This document shows positions 14,738 through 26,200 of a stretch of 64,000 nt of DNA, piece after piece. Source of the stretch: Epiperipatus broadwayi (taxonomy: Eukaryota; Onychophora; Udeonychophora; Euonychophora; Peripatidae); the NCBI GenBank assembly GCA_028023455.1, contig JAQFVV010001052.1:1-64000 (forward strand), written 5' to 3'. Under the pieces are notes generated by a model that had not been told where the DNA came from, ran no database searches, and was given only the letters and a program-made list of their open reading frames with translations. Made by a program: the position numbers and the translations under genes. Every line of letters starts with the position of its first letter. Position 1 is the stretch's first letter.

Positions 14738-17580
14738 TAATGTCCATTCCAAATGTTCTTATCATTGCGACATTATTATACTCTGATTATTCGTATGTGT
14801 ATGAACATTGATGAGCTGCTCATCGGCATGTATGTGAAATTTTAAAAAAGTATATATGTGTATGCGCATCTGAAGTTCATATCGATATAAAGATCTCGCA
14901 CTATTGAGATAAAAGAAATCTTTTTTTATCTCGAGAAATAACTCAAATAAAAATATTGTTGGCTTAAAAATGAAATATTTGAGCTAGCAATTTGAAATTA
15001 TTATTGTGTAATAATGTCGGAGACATATTTGCTGATTATTTCATGAAAATTACCTTACTCTTATTCATTTGTTTATATTTTAATTAATTAATCATAAAAT
15101 ATTTAATGTAATATGTTATTGATAATAATCATTAGTCTAATATTTAAAACAAATTTAAAAGTGTAGCAAGTATATTACATTAAATTATTATTAAAATAAT
15201 ATTATTCTCAAATTCTTTTTTATGGTATTGAGATAATATACGTCTTATATGCATTGTTTTGTTTCATATAATATATTATAATACTAATGTGTTAAATTAA
15301 TATAAATATTTTAATGTATTTGTCATGATAATACTGAATATGAAAATAATGAATTATTCCATGTATAGATCAAATAAGAATGTATCGTTGGAATCTTATT
15401 GCAGTAAAAATGGGCCGTATTTATTTATTAGCTTGTATAGCGTAAATAGTGAAAATAAATAAGGAAATAATGCCATTTTTATAAAAATGTTAATGAAAAG
15501 AGTAGAGATGCTATAACGCGTAATCTTTTTGTTTTATTTTAATTTTAACGGTAAATGCAAAAATCGTTCACATAACCGGCTTTTCTTTATTAATTTTGTA
15601 TTTATATAAACAGCGCATAAAGTATAACAACATTACATGTGCGATTTTCTTTTATATTAGCATATAAAGTAAAATTCTTTTATTTGAGAAACGTTATCAG
15701 TAATATTAATGAGTGTCTTATTATTCAATATTTATGCATTCTTATTTTGTTGTTTTTTAAATAAATAGACTTTTTACGCATTTATTTATTTATCATCATC
15801 ATTTTGTTTTATTGGCATAATCATGTAATGTTATTTCAATCGTACATTTATTATACTTAAAGATAAGAGTGATTAAAGTGAATATTGTTTATCTTTAAAT
15901 AAGTTGTGAAAACTTATCCCCACTACTCTCATAACTTCTATAATATTAAAGAATATGTGTGAATGCAATCACCAATATAATATATTTTATTGTTCAGTCA
16001 TATCTAAAGATATATTATTATATAAATGTACAAAAATTTTAAAATGTTAAAGCACGAAATAATATTGAAATTAAAAAAGTATTTACTAAAAAAAAGTAGT
16101 AATATTTTATTAACTGTAATAATGGCATACTAATATGTATATAAAATTTTAAGGGAATCGTTAAATGTGCATGTGTCGAAATGTACGTATAAAACTCTGA
16201 TATTTAAAGAAATATTAATGTTCACGTAATTGTCGTTAATTAATTTATTTTTTAAAGGGATTAAGCCCAAAGTTTTGTAATGAGTCGCTGATTGGTGAAT
16301 GGCAGTGTTATTATTCGTGTCTGGTTTTAATGAATTAAGTATTGATTTAATGTTGCAAATTGGTGTTTTTGAAAATGATTTATTAAATCTCCTTTAATCT
16401 TTCCAATATTGATTATTAATTATAAATAATTGCCTCCTCATGAAATATTTATACGATTCAAAAATATATATATATAAATAAAAACAGCTTTAAAATATAC
16501 ACTTACTGCTAAAAATTTTTATAATATTTCCCCCGAAAGAGAACGTGAAAAGCTTTTTATATTTTTAGGCTTGCATTTCGAAATTTGGATAGATCTCTGA
16601 GATAAAAAGAAACTAGTGTTCATTTGCTGATTATATTAAATAATTAGCTCATCCAGGCTATAAATAAATTATTTTAAAAATCAGTACAACGAGGCCATGA
16701 ATCATTTAGAACGCTCGGCAAATATTCGAGAAATTTCTAATTTTTCGCATCACGGCTCTGCTATTATTCTTATGCGAGCCGAATGTTCAATTTTTTCAGC
16801 TTACATTATTTTTATTTCCATAACTCACGCGATGTATCTAAAAATAACTTGGCAGTAATTATTTTTCTGTTTAAAATTGCTAAGCCGATTAAAGGGATAT
16901 GTCTGCAAGTGTGTTCGTGAAAAAGGTGCTATCATTTAATAATGATCATTAGAAAATAAAATATATAATGCAAAAAGATATCAAACTATCTTTTAAAAAA
17001 AAATTGTTTTAAAGAATTATTTCGAACTGATAAGCGCACAAAATGCCGGTATCCTCTCAAGATAAACAATAATGGCTATATTCGAAGATTAAACGACTGA
17101 GTCATTGAGTCAATGGTCAAATAAACTAAAATATAATGACTAAATGACTAGATCTTAGAGATGTATGTGATGCTATCATTAAGTGATGCATTAAGCAATT
17201 CAGGAATCCTTTCTAAATCCTCACTCTGCCATTAACAATAACATGGAGTATAAAGTAACTTTAAATAATAAAAGACGCAAAATACACTCTGTATGTAACA
17301 AGCCGTGGTTACCTATAACTTCCTAAGGTGTGAAGATTGTCAAATAAAACCTTCGAGATATAAAATCATACTCTATGATATCAAAAAAAGAGTCTAAATA
17401 ACCTAATGCTCTGTCTTTAAAAGTTACATTTATAGTCTAGTTAATTTTCGTATGATTTAGTAATTTAACTAAAATCCAGAAATGCAATTCTAAACTGATA
17501 AAGAGAAAATTAAGTAACATGCCTTAATCTAATTGAATTTTCTGAGGTTTAGTATACATATTAGCAAAACTTCATGTAAA
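14738..17580. other. Unrecognised AT-rich DNA, CpG-retaining up to about 17.4 kb
   Basis: No coding domain or repeat was recognised. CpG dinucleotides are fairly frequent at 16500-17350 and then fall off sharply, which may mark a domain or insertion boundary. Confidence 0.5.
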
Positions 17581-17589
17581 GGTCACATT

Positions 17590-17990
17590 AAACAGAGATA
17601 ATTATGAATTTCTGGAAAAAATCATTGGTTACAGTATAATAATAAATGAAAATTAATGGATCAGCTAAGACCTTATAAGCTTAATCTGCCATTATCATCC
17701 TAAGTTACACATGCTAAGAGCATATTAAAATCATGATAAAGTAGAAAGAAGTCTCAGAAACATTCTCTCCTAATCATGTAATCGAAGGCATCATATCTGA
17801 AACTGTTTTCATGTCTTAAAATTGTTCCATTCACTTGCATCTGGGATATCCTATAATACTCTTAAGCAATAAAAAAAAACTGGAGCACCATCTAATCCCT
17901 GATGCTGAATAACTGATCTTTGTATCTCTATAAGTTAGTTACTCCATGTGATTTCAAAACATATTTAAAGTTCTCCCGAAATATGAATAT
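17590..17990 (-). pseudogene. Weak coding-like relic of unknown family
   Basis: Minus-strand segments read as amino-acid-like text between stops, for example MQVNGTILRHEN followed by SFRYDAFDYMIRREC (about 17765-17850), FRENFKYVLKSHGVTNL (about 17940-17990) and VLADPLIFIYYYTV (about 17640-17690). They are not in one frame. The composition looks more like decayed coding sequence than the AT-rich flanks. No family is recognised. The relic abuts a family 2 hammerhead element. Confidence 0.3.
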
Positions 17991-18099
17991 GGACAATTAG
18001 CTATAGAAAACTCTCCATACAGTAATGCCATCAGTGCAAATCTTGTTACTAATGAATGCAGAAAGATGGTAGTATATAAAATCCCATCTAATGTCTACT

Positions 18100-18154
18100 C
18101 ATTCAATATTCCCAGAACCATTTGGCTTTCATCAATGATGATTTGGATCTGAGA
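18100..18154 (-). other. Decayed hammerhead ribozyme (family 2, left arm)
   Basis: The minus strand reads AUCCAAAUC, then UUGAUGA, then AAGCC, and then passes directly to a UCUGGGAAUAUUGAAU segment. The stem II loop and the GAAAC core have been lost, so it should not cleave. The outer stem I sequence is still recognisable. Confidence 0.6.
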
Positions 18155-18339
18155 GCTCTGCACCTAGATCTGAGGATTTAATGCAACTCTCTCAGCGGCC
18201 ACCCCTTTTACCTATTTCGTTAACCATAAAGCTAAAAAGCTCAAAAAAAAAACACTAATTATATCAATCCAAGCTCATTTTCTGTACATTCATATAGATT
18301 GGATCCTAAAAATCTGAGGTAAGGGTTGCTGTCAAATCC

Positions 18340-18403
18340 AAAGCTACTGGTGATGAAAGCCATAAACTGAAAATAATCTACAGAATATTGGATGAGTAGG
18401 CAC
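18340..18403 (+). other. Decayed hammerhead ribozyme (family 2, right arm)
   Basis: The outer stem I strands AUCCAA and UUGGAU are intact. The core reads CUGGUGAUGAAAGCC, then ACUGAAAAUAAUC, so the CUGANGA box and helix III are broken. Predicted inactive. Confidence 0.6.
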
Positions 18404-18530
18404 TAGATGAGGGATTTTATGCACCAAATCTTTCAGTATCCAGTTGATTACTAAGGCTATTGTATGCAGATTAGCTAGTTGCTAATAATAGTTTGTGTAA
18501 CCATATGAAATGGTGATAATGTGATGACAG

Positions 18531-20224
18531 AAATTTTTTTGCCCCATATTTTTCCTCCAAATTTTTTATAGTGATATTTCTTCTATGATTATTAATTTTC
18601 TATCTTTTTTCATTTTCTATAGTTTTTTCCCATGCATAATTTCATTGATTCTCTTTATACAAGATAAATTTCTAAACATTAATGTCTTTTTCTTTTTTAA
18701 AAACATACTACAATAAGCAATCTTCTTTTTCCTTTATTTTTTTAATACTTCATTTATACTTTCATTTTCTTGCCATCTTCTAAATCTATATTGTTGAAGT
18801 TTCAATATTTTCCCTCTTTCCTTTGTTTTGTTAATTTCTTGCATCTCAGAGTTCATATAAACTATAATTCTACCCAAACATTGAGCAATTCTGGTTTTTT
18901 TTTTTTTTTGATTTAATGAGCTATAAAATAATTTCTACTCTTATAAAAAAGAGCTTAATCCTTGTGATTGTCATCTACAATTTCTTTATCACTATTTTCC
19001 ATTATCATTTATTCAACTTTCTAACTTATGATCAAATTTCCCATAATGCGCATTTAATTTTAAAACCCCTATAATCATTGTCTTAAGTTTTATTTCATTC
19101 CAACTTTATAAATAAATTTTAGCTATTTTGTTAAATTTATTTTCATATCCACAAATACTTCTTATCATCGATCTATCTGATGCAATGTATCTTTCCATTT
19201 ATTATTATATCTCTCATTATCAAACATTTTTTAAACTTTTCTTTCTAATCTCTCTCTACTAATTATGAGGCTCACTCTTGCTCGCATACTTTATTTGTGC
19301 TAGTAGAGTGACAGTTCTGAGATTTCAAAGTTCATGGATTGATGACTCTAATTCTACCAAGCATTTACAATATGTAAGATTCCATGTAAACTCCATTTCA
19401 TTATTTATTTTTATTTTGAGTTTATGTAAAACAAAATTAATAAATATCTCTTCTGGAAATCATTTATAAATATTGACTTCTTTGCCCTCTTTTTAATATT
19501 CTCAACAATAGCACTCAGTTCTTCAATTGATCTCCTTTTTTTCAAACATGTCTAATTTATATAAAATGCATCTAATTTAAAATACTTAACTAAGCCTTAA
19601 ATGCATGTGAAATTAAAGTTAATTATTTTAAAATATTGGTGTTGCTAAATTACAGCTATTGAAGTCTAAAGTCTTGGAGTAAATTATAAACTAGCTCATG
19701 TTCACTACATGCATTTGTATTAAAAAATAATTTATCAGCCTCTATTTTCAATCATTAACTTGTTTTTTACTGCTATGCTTTTTTCTATTTAAACTGTTTA
19801 CAAATTAAGTTTATTATGTATTTGTATGTTTTTTAATCTCATTCTTTATCACGTTATATTTATCTCACCTCAGTATACTATTAAATCTAATACTTTTTTA
19901 TTTTTTACAAAATTCATATTTCTTCATTTTCTATATGCTCTCTTTACTCTCTGAAATTATCATTGGCCCAAAGACTTTTCATTCTTTAGACTTGTTAACT
20001 TATTTTTAGTACAGCATATTTTTAATTTCCCTTGAACATTTTATTTCTCATCAGCTTATTTAAATTTATGTATATTAATTAATCTATTACAATCTTTTTC
20101 AAATCACTTCTGAAATATTTTCCTTGTGTTCTCTTTTTTTTTTAAAAAAATCATCAATTCATGTGATCAATATATTGGATTATTTCCATCATTTTCCATT
20201 AAATATAGAATGTATAAAAATTTC
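18531..20224. other. Unrecognised AT-rich, pyrimidine-leaning DNA
   Basis: The plus strand is rich in T and C. A small frame at 19278-19469 has no recognisable domain. CpG is scarce. Nothing else can be supported. Confidence 0.45.
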
Positions 20225-20390
20225 AAACTTTATTTAATTTTTTCAAATACAAACAACTTGTCAGTAATAACACTCAAATAGACAACACAGGTTAGTAATT
20301 ACACAAGGTTTAGATGTTGTATTCTCCCCTCTTCAGGTTGTTGAATGACGTAGAAATTAAACCATTAGGCAAATCTCAATTCCACTTCTA
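20225..20390 (-). repeat. SINE-like repeat, minus orientation (same family as 33 kb)
   Basis: On the minus strand the order is CCTGAAGAGGGGAGAATA, then AAACCTTGTG, then ACTAACCTGTGTTGTC, then a Gly-Thr-rich-free T/G run ending in TTTGTATTTGAAA. This matches the tails at 32905-33090 and 33240-33345. The tRNA-like head is not seen here. Confidence 0.7.
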
Positions 20391-22179
20391 TAAAATGTAG
20401 CTCCAAAAACTATATCAGTCTTTCAATAATGCTCAAACTACTGTTTGAAAATCTATTCAAAATCAAGTCATAAGAATTAGGTGGAATTCTTTTCATATCA
20501 TCTCAAAACTTTCTATTTATAAATATTTTTAATTATCATGTTATTATTTTTATAAAAGTATATAATCTTTTATAAATACTCTTTTTTGCTAATAATCAAT
20601 CTCTTACAACTTTATCATCCCTTCATGATCCATTTACACAAATAAAGCTTATATTTCTATTATATAACTAGTTTTTGAATTATTTTTTAATTACTTTTTG
20701 CATTTTTTCATACATTAGTTCTTCTTTTTCATTATTATGGCTATTATCATATATGAGCCAAATAAACTATCAGATAAATCTTTTTGTTTCACTTTAATCA
20801 TCAACAATATCTTATTTTCGAAATGCTGTTTATAAAATTTCTTTTCATTTTTAAAATTTTAAACAATATCACACTATTATCTGCTGCTATCTCCACGGTA
20901 ATATCTTTTACACTTCAATTATTTCACCACAATTTACTCATGTTATCTTAAGAAATTTATGAAAATCTAGCTTTTTCATTTCATCTTAGCATAGCATTCT
21001 CTCTGTTTATTAGAATCTTTAGATTCTATGATTTCAATCTTAAATATTTTTAATAGCTTTACACAGAAGGTTGTATGACATGAACTGATTCACTCAGTCA
21101 TGTGATTCTAGTATCTTTCCCAGTAACTTTCATTTGTCTTCATCAGAAACTTCAATGTTATTTCATGAGCAAAAATTAACATTTTTACATTTACTATTTG
21201 CAGATTTATTGCTTTTTTAATTAATTATATTTTTTCTAAATTACACATCTATCTCAAAATCAATCAATTCTTAAATATTTAACTGCATCAAATAAGAAAG
21301 GGCTACCTAAAAATGAAAATATCACAAATAAATAAATATAAATATATGGATTGCTGTCATTTTTGGTTCCATATCTTCCTAATAATGATTTTGACAATCA
21401 TCTATACTTAACCAACATCTGCATATATCTTATAATACGAGTTTAATTTTAAAATATAAATATTTAGATATCAAGCAAAAGTAAATAATAAAAACAAAAT
21501 ATGGTTATGAAAAAACGGTACAATAATAAATTCCAAGATTGAATCATAATCTAAAAAAATGGCTTTCTGATAATCGACTACACATGTCAACTTGATGAAT
21601 TTACTTACAAATATTTATATTTTCAAACTACTATTTTTAAAAATTGAAGTTAAAAAAACATGGAGTATATACTGTAGATATAAAGATAGGTATTACATAG
21701 ATCTTTCCTGATGTGAAGATGTATAACAGTAAAGTGTGAGGTTTGATCACTTTCAAACAACAAAATTCTAAATAATTTTTTAAAATATATGCTGATCAAA
21801 AATAAAGAATAAAATCAATAATATATTATTTAATGATAAATCATATATACTGTTTAAAAACTTTTACAACAATATTATATAAAAATCATTTCAATTTTGA
21901 AGTCAATAATAAAAATAATTGATACTATTTAAAAACTTGCTAAATATATATAACTAGAACAAACAAGCAACAATTTGCTAGCGAAATTTTCAGTTAGAAA
22001 CTGAAGCAAAGTATAAAGAAAAAAGAATATGAAAATATTTTTTAAATTATTTATTTTGAAAAATCAAAATGCCTGGAATCTATAAAATAATAATAAAAAA
22101 AATTAATGGCATTAAAAAATAAAACCTAATGTGGCAATGAAGAGTTATAGAAAACAAAAGTCTAAAAAAATATAACACA
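20391..22179. other. Unrecognised AT-rich DNA
   Basis: No gene, RNA or shared repeat was recognised in this stretch. Confidence 0.45.
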
Positions 22180-22965
22180 CATTATTGGAAAAGGGTATTT
22201 AATCAATAAAAAAAGAAGGGGATACTATACTAATAAAAAAAGATGGATGTCAACATCGTTTGAAATACAAAGCATTTTAAATAAAGAAAGGGATATGTGC
22301 AATTTAATTTATAAAGAATAATAATTATTATTATTATTTAATAATAAAATTATCCAATATCCTTAAAAAAAATGAGATGAAAGCAATAGATTATTTGGTA
22401 AGGCTATATATCAAATATCCTAGTGCATACACAATATATTAGATGATTAAAAGGATATAGCATGTGAGTATTTATTAACAAGCTAGAAGAAAGAAAGATA
22501 TTAAATTACAGGCCTATCAATTTTTTATCACTACTATAACTCATCTATAGAAAACTGAGACTCAACTAACTACAAAAACGCCAGATGAATTCATCAGCAT
22601 AATGGTTACATCCAAATATTAAGGAAGTGATAAAGAGAACCACTGAGATTCAAGTTATCTTTTCTGCTTTTGGATTTGTAAACCATGTAAATCCAGTATA
22701 ATGTTAAATTATGAAAAATGTTTATCAAGATGCAACATCAATTATTAAATTATATGATGAACTGAGAATATTAAAACATCATGATTCTACTTTTCCAAAC
22801 AGGAGTCATATGGAAAGCATTTTACTAAATAAAGGAAGTAAAAAAAAAAAATAGTAGGGACTATTTAAGTAATTTAAAATTTATAGATGATGTGGTCTGA
22901 GTTTTAGAAAATATTACTACATGAAAGTGGGAATAAAATTAATATTAAAATGAAAGTAATGTTTA
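22180..22965 (+). pseudogene. Decayed RTE-type reverse transcriptase fragment
   Basis: The plus strand, in shifting frames, gives EERKILNYRPINFLSLL (about 22486-22536), matching the NYRPISLLS start of non-LTR RT domains. Next comes KNVYQDATSIIKLYDE (about 22710-22760), matching the NIYENATxxVRLHED block. Then KFIDDVV (22876-22900) stands where the catalytic FADD box should be, with the first Asp-Asp pair kept but A changed to I. Several stops and frameshifts make it non-functional. It is probably related to the element at 1-2700. The endonuclease part is not recognised. Confidence 0.75.
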
Positions 22966-23039
22966 ATAGTTTTCAAAAGAATGAAAAATGTGTCTTTTTT
23001 TTAAAAAAAAAATTTATTCTATAAATATATTTGTCGATA

Positions 23040-23720
23040 GAGTTACATTATAATTGATTAGATTGATTTGCAGAATGCAGCTCCAGTAATCCACCATGTA
23101 AACTCCACAATTTATTTTGGGGTGATTAAATGATCTCTTCTTACATTTTGTTTATTGTTTTCATGAATATGTAGCCTTTAGGATCTTTGCCTGCTCCATA
23201 CTACTATCTTGCACCTGAGCACGTAATTGAGAAAATGGAAGGTCTAATTTGTGCAAAGACACTGTTCCATACAACTTCTTATGGATCAAGATATCTTGCA
23301 TTTAGGTTCTTTGTTCAAGTTTGTAATTAATAGTCGTGGATATTTAATCTGGTGCAACTCCATGATAACATGGTTAATTGATTCTTCTTCCTTCTCACAT
23401 ATTTGACAAATTGGTTCAATTTTTTTGTGTTTTCTTTTATTGGCTAGGAAGGATTTCATGGGGGAAGGAATCTAAATTGAATTTAATCATGAAGTCCAGG
23501 AATTTTGACTCCAGGTACCAAAACCTGTAGCTTCGACATAAGTTTTTAATTGTTTACCCCTAACAGAGTATTGTGATTTGATTCTGATTGTACATTCCCA
23601 ATATTTCAGTTTTCTGGTAATAGTAAATAAGGAGTTAACAACAAATGAAACCACGATAGAGTTTTACTAATGTCTGCTTATGGACCTGAGATTTGAATAT
23701 TTAACTAGAAAGTCAATACA
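23040..23720 (-). pseudogene. Decayed C-terminal part of a non-LTR retrotransposon ORF
   Basis: The minus strand contains CQICEKEEESINHVI followed by MELHQIKYPRL (about 23345-23430). This matches the Cys-x-x-Cys...Glu-Glu...His zinc-binding tail that follows RT in many non-LTR ORFs, with the last Cys lost. Just upstream is SFLANKRKHKKIEP. It faces the plus-strand RT relic at 22180-22965, so the two are separate insertions or an inverted pair. Confidence 0.6.
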
Positions 23721-24316
23721 GAAACTTTGGATCATACAATAAAAATATGTGAGTTATTGGAATAACAAATAAGAAATCAATAATGAGAAAACAACCAAAT
23801 ATTACTAATATGATTACAGAAATTTAAAGTCTATAAAAGACGTGAAAAAAACCATGCTGATATGGATGCTTAACTTTATATGATGTTAACATAAAGAAAA
23901 TTTTGACATTGAAAGAACTAAATCTCATATAGCAATAGAATGCCAATGATTGAAAATAATAGTGATAAATTCATATTTTTAATATCTATAAGTAAAAGAA
24001 TGTATTCAAAATACTGAACTTCATTTATGTTTAGCATGAAACAGATTTTAATCAAAAAAAATTCAATCATGGAAATTCTTGAGTTAAACAATGTCAGCAA
24101 AAATAAAATAATGTAAATGATAAAGTACAATATATAAAGTTATGTCAATAAAAGAAACTAAATTCTTAAATATGTAAAAAACATCAATTTATTTAAAAAA
24201 TCATCCATAATTTAATCAATTTCAAAACCACTTAATAATTAACTTATTAAATTAAAAATATACAATTGGTTAGAAAAATAAATCTATTATTATAAACGCT
24301 GAAAATTTTAGAAATT
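23721..24316. other. Unrecognised AT-rich DNA
   Basis: No feature recognised; the minus frame at 23918-24130 is a low-complexity Ile/Leu/Phe frame expected in AT-rich DNA. Confidence 0.4.
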
Positions 24317-24317
24317 A

Positions 24318-24496
24318 TTAAGCGGAAGTCAATCTCCTATAATGCGCTATTTCTTAAATATAAATTTCCACGCTTACTTAACGCCGGTAAAAGTTTAGAG
24401 CATACATTCATATATATACCAACTCTTACAGACCCAGTGTTATTGAAATTTATATTCAAAAATAGCGCTTATTATCTGAAGTTGACTTCCGTTTAA
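24318..24496. mobile_element. MITE-like foldback with TTAA ends
   Basis: Imperfect inverted arms of about 50 bp: AAGCGGAAGTCAA (24320-24332) against TTGACTTCCGTTT (24482-24494). The arms also share GCGCTATTT and ATATAAATTT blocks. TTAA lies at both outer edges (24318-24321 and 24493-24496). It has no coding capacity. This fits a non-autonomous cut-and-paste element, but the superfamily is unknown. Confidence 0.65.
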
Positions 24497-24836
24497 TACT
24501 TGGTTAAAAAAATATCTTATAAATATGTGCGAATAGATAAGATTATCACAAGCATTGCCAACAAATTATATTTATGCACTATATATAAAATCTTAATAAT
24601 AATAATTAAAAAATTTTAAAAGTATTTAATAATTTATGATTTATTTTTAAAATAATAAAAAAATGCTAAAACACATAGTTATAAAGTCAATAAATTAAAA
24701 TTAATAAACTTGTAAATATATATACTATTAATTTTAACAATCATTGTAAACAACTAATGACTTTAAATATGTAATACTGAAAATATATAATAATATTTAT
24801 GATGTAATAATCTTGTCAGTCTTTCTAGAAATCATT

Positions 24837-25242
24837 TTAAGTAATAATTTACTAAGGCTGTAACTATAGAAATAAGCGTCTGAAAAATACGAAGGTAGGG
24901 ACCTCTATAGGTCTTAAAAACACAAGCTTACGCTATGAAAGAGAATCCTTCTTTACTTCAACCTACTTTTATATATAAATAGGTGAAGCTGAAGTGTTTT
25001 GATCTAAGAGTGTGAAGCTATTCAATACTTCACTAATTAAGTCCACAATTCTTATAATACCTTATTACTCGCGAAATCTTACGATTTACTACGAGTCAAT
25101 GAAAAGATCTTATAGTAAGAAATCTGTTACGATAATTTAAAGTTGTAATTATAAATTTTTATTAAACGCCCATTATTATATTAAGTAATAATTTACTAAG
25201 GCTGTAACCTTAGAAATAAGCGTCTGAAAAATATCTGCTAAC
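24837..25242. repeat. Family 3 tandem repeat, one unit plus a partial
   Basis: GTAATAATTTACTAAGGC followed by TGTAAC and GAAATAAGCGTCTGAAAAAT occurs at about 24841 and again at about 25186, giving a unit of ~345 bp. The unit matches the left arm of the inverted element at 40336-41020. Shared blocks include GGGACCTCTA, ACACAAGCTTACGCT, ATAAATAGGTGAAGCTGAAG and ATACTTCACT. A hairpin with ACTCG/CGAGT and AAATC/GATTT stems lies at about 25069-25097. Confidence 0.8.
25069..25097 (-). other. Conserved hairpin of family 3
   Basis: On the minus strand GACTCG pairs with CGAGT, and inside it AAATC and GATTT close a GTAA loop, which is a GNRA tetraloop. The matching position in the 40-kb element has ACTC/GAGT around GCAAA/TTTGC. 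A shortened version there has AAATC-GAAA-GATTT, also GNRA. This suggests a structure kept at RNA level (inference). Confidence 0.5.
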
Positions 25243-25899
25243 TAGATTTTTAAAATGAACCCATAATAATAATGGAGATCTTAGCAGTCTCTATTTAAAC
25301 ACATTTTAACAACCCTGTAAACAAACAGTGGCTGTTAAATGTATAGGCTGATAGTATATATTAATACTTTTTGAGTAATAATTTTCCTATCTGTATAACT
25401 ATAAGAATCCTCTGTCTTTTTAGAATCATTTCAATAAACTTGCAAATAGTATCTCATAACAACTATTAAGCTGATGAAAAATGATTGATATGAAAGGGCA
25501 TTATTTGCAAGCATATTTAAAATGTTTTTTAAAATTTTGACTTGGAAAGAATTTTTATAACAAATGCATATGAATAGTATTATTTAAAAATATTACTAAA
25601 ATATATGTGTGTGAATGCAAATGGATGCGTGGACAAATCTAACATATGATTACATCTTTTATCAATGAAAATCTTCACTTTATCAGAATGTGGTGAAATG
25701 TCAATTGAAAAATGTTTTTTGTTTGATTTTAATAGTGAATATATTAACCTGGGAGCATTGGAATATGATATTATGACAACAATAATATTGAAACAAGAAA
25801 TGTTTATGTATATTATTAATTGTAATATAAAAATATGTGAATTGACTTTATTCATTTAAGAAAATGAATGTGTAAATATGAATTTTGGTTATTGCATTC

Positions 25900-26200
25900 A
25901 CAATAGTGTAATGGTTAGATTCTGTACATTCACATAACAAAATCCACAGTCCCAGTAAAATACACCAAAGCCGACCAAAATGGTATGGTAAGTACCTGAA
26001 TTTGACCAACCTTCAACTTATTCATCAGTACTCCATGATTTAACACCTTATGAATGACATTTCTGAGGCTAAACGAGTCTCAATTTCTTCTGTGGGTCAG
26101 CTCCAAATAAAGAGAAACATGAGATTCAAGAACTGGCTAACAATCTCACTTTAGAGGGTTATAATAGAGCTATAACATACTAATTAACTTAAAATTAAGG
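25900..26200 (+). repeat. Possible tRNA-derived SINE
   Basis: TAGTGTAATGG (25904-25914) fits a polymerase III A box of the tRNA-Asp/Glu type. No good B box follows; AAAATCCACAGTCCC is the nearest. GGCTAACAATCTCA near 26142 also occurs at about 56354 beside the LTR-element leader. The boundaries are not defined. Confidence 0.3.

Larger units (their letters stand above)
18010..18530. mobile_element. Old family 2 hammerhead foldback element
   Basis: The left arm (from CTCTCCATACAGTAATGCC) and right arm (through GTGTAACCATATGAAATGG) match the family 2 insertions at 28 and 51 kb in inverted orientation. Each arm has one decayed hammerhead. The copy is much more diverged than the others and no clear target-site duplication was found. 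Confidence 0.75.

Noticed and set aside
14715-14743. CUGACGA...GAAA...GUC looked like a hammerhead
   Set aside because: Only four bases lie between CUGACGA and GAAA, so stem II cannot form, and neither stem I nor helix III pairs.
25030-25110. Possible hammerhead in family 3 (CUGAUUA...GAAA...GUC)
   Set aside because: The copies give CUAAUUA or CUGAUUA rather than CUGANGA, one has CAAA for GAAA, and helix III does not pair.
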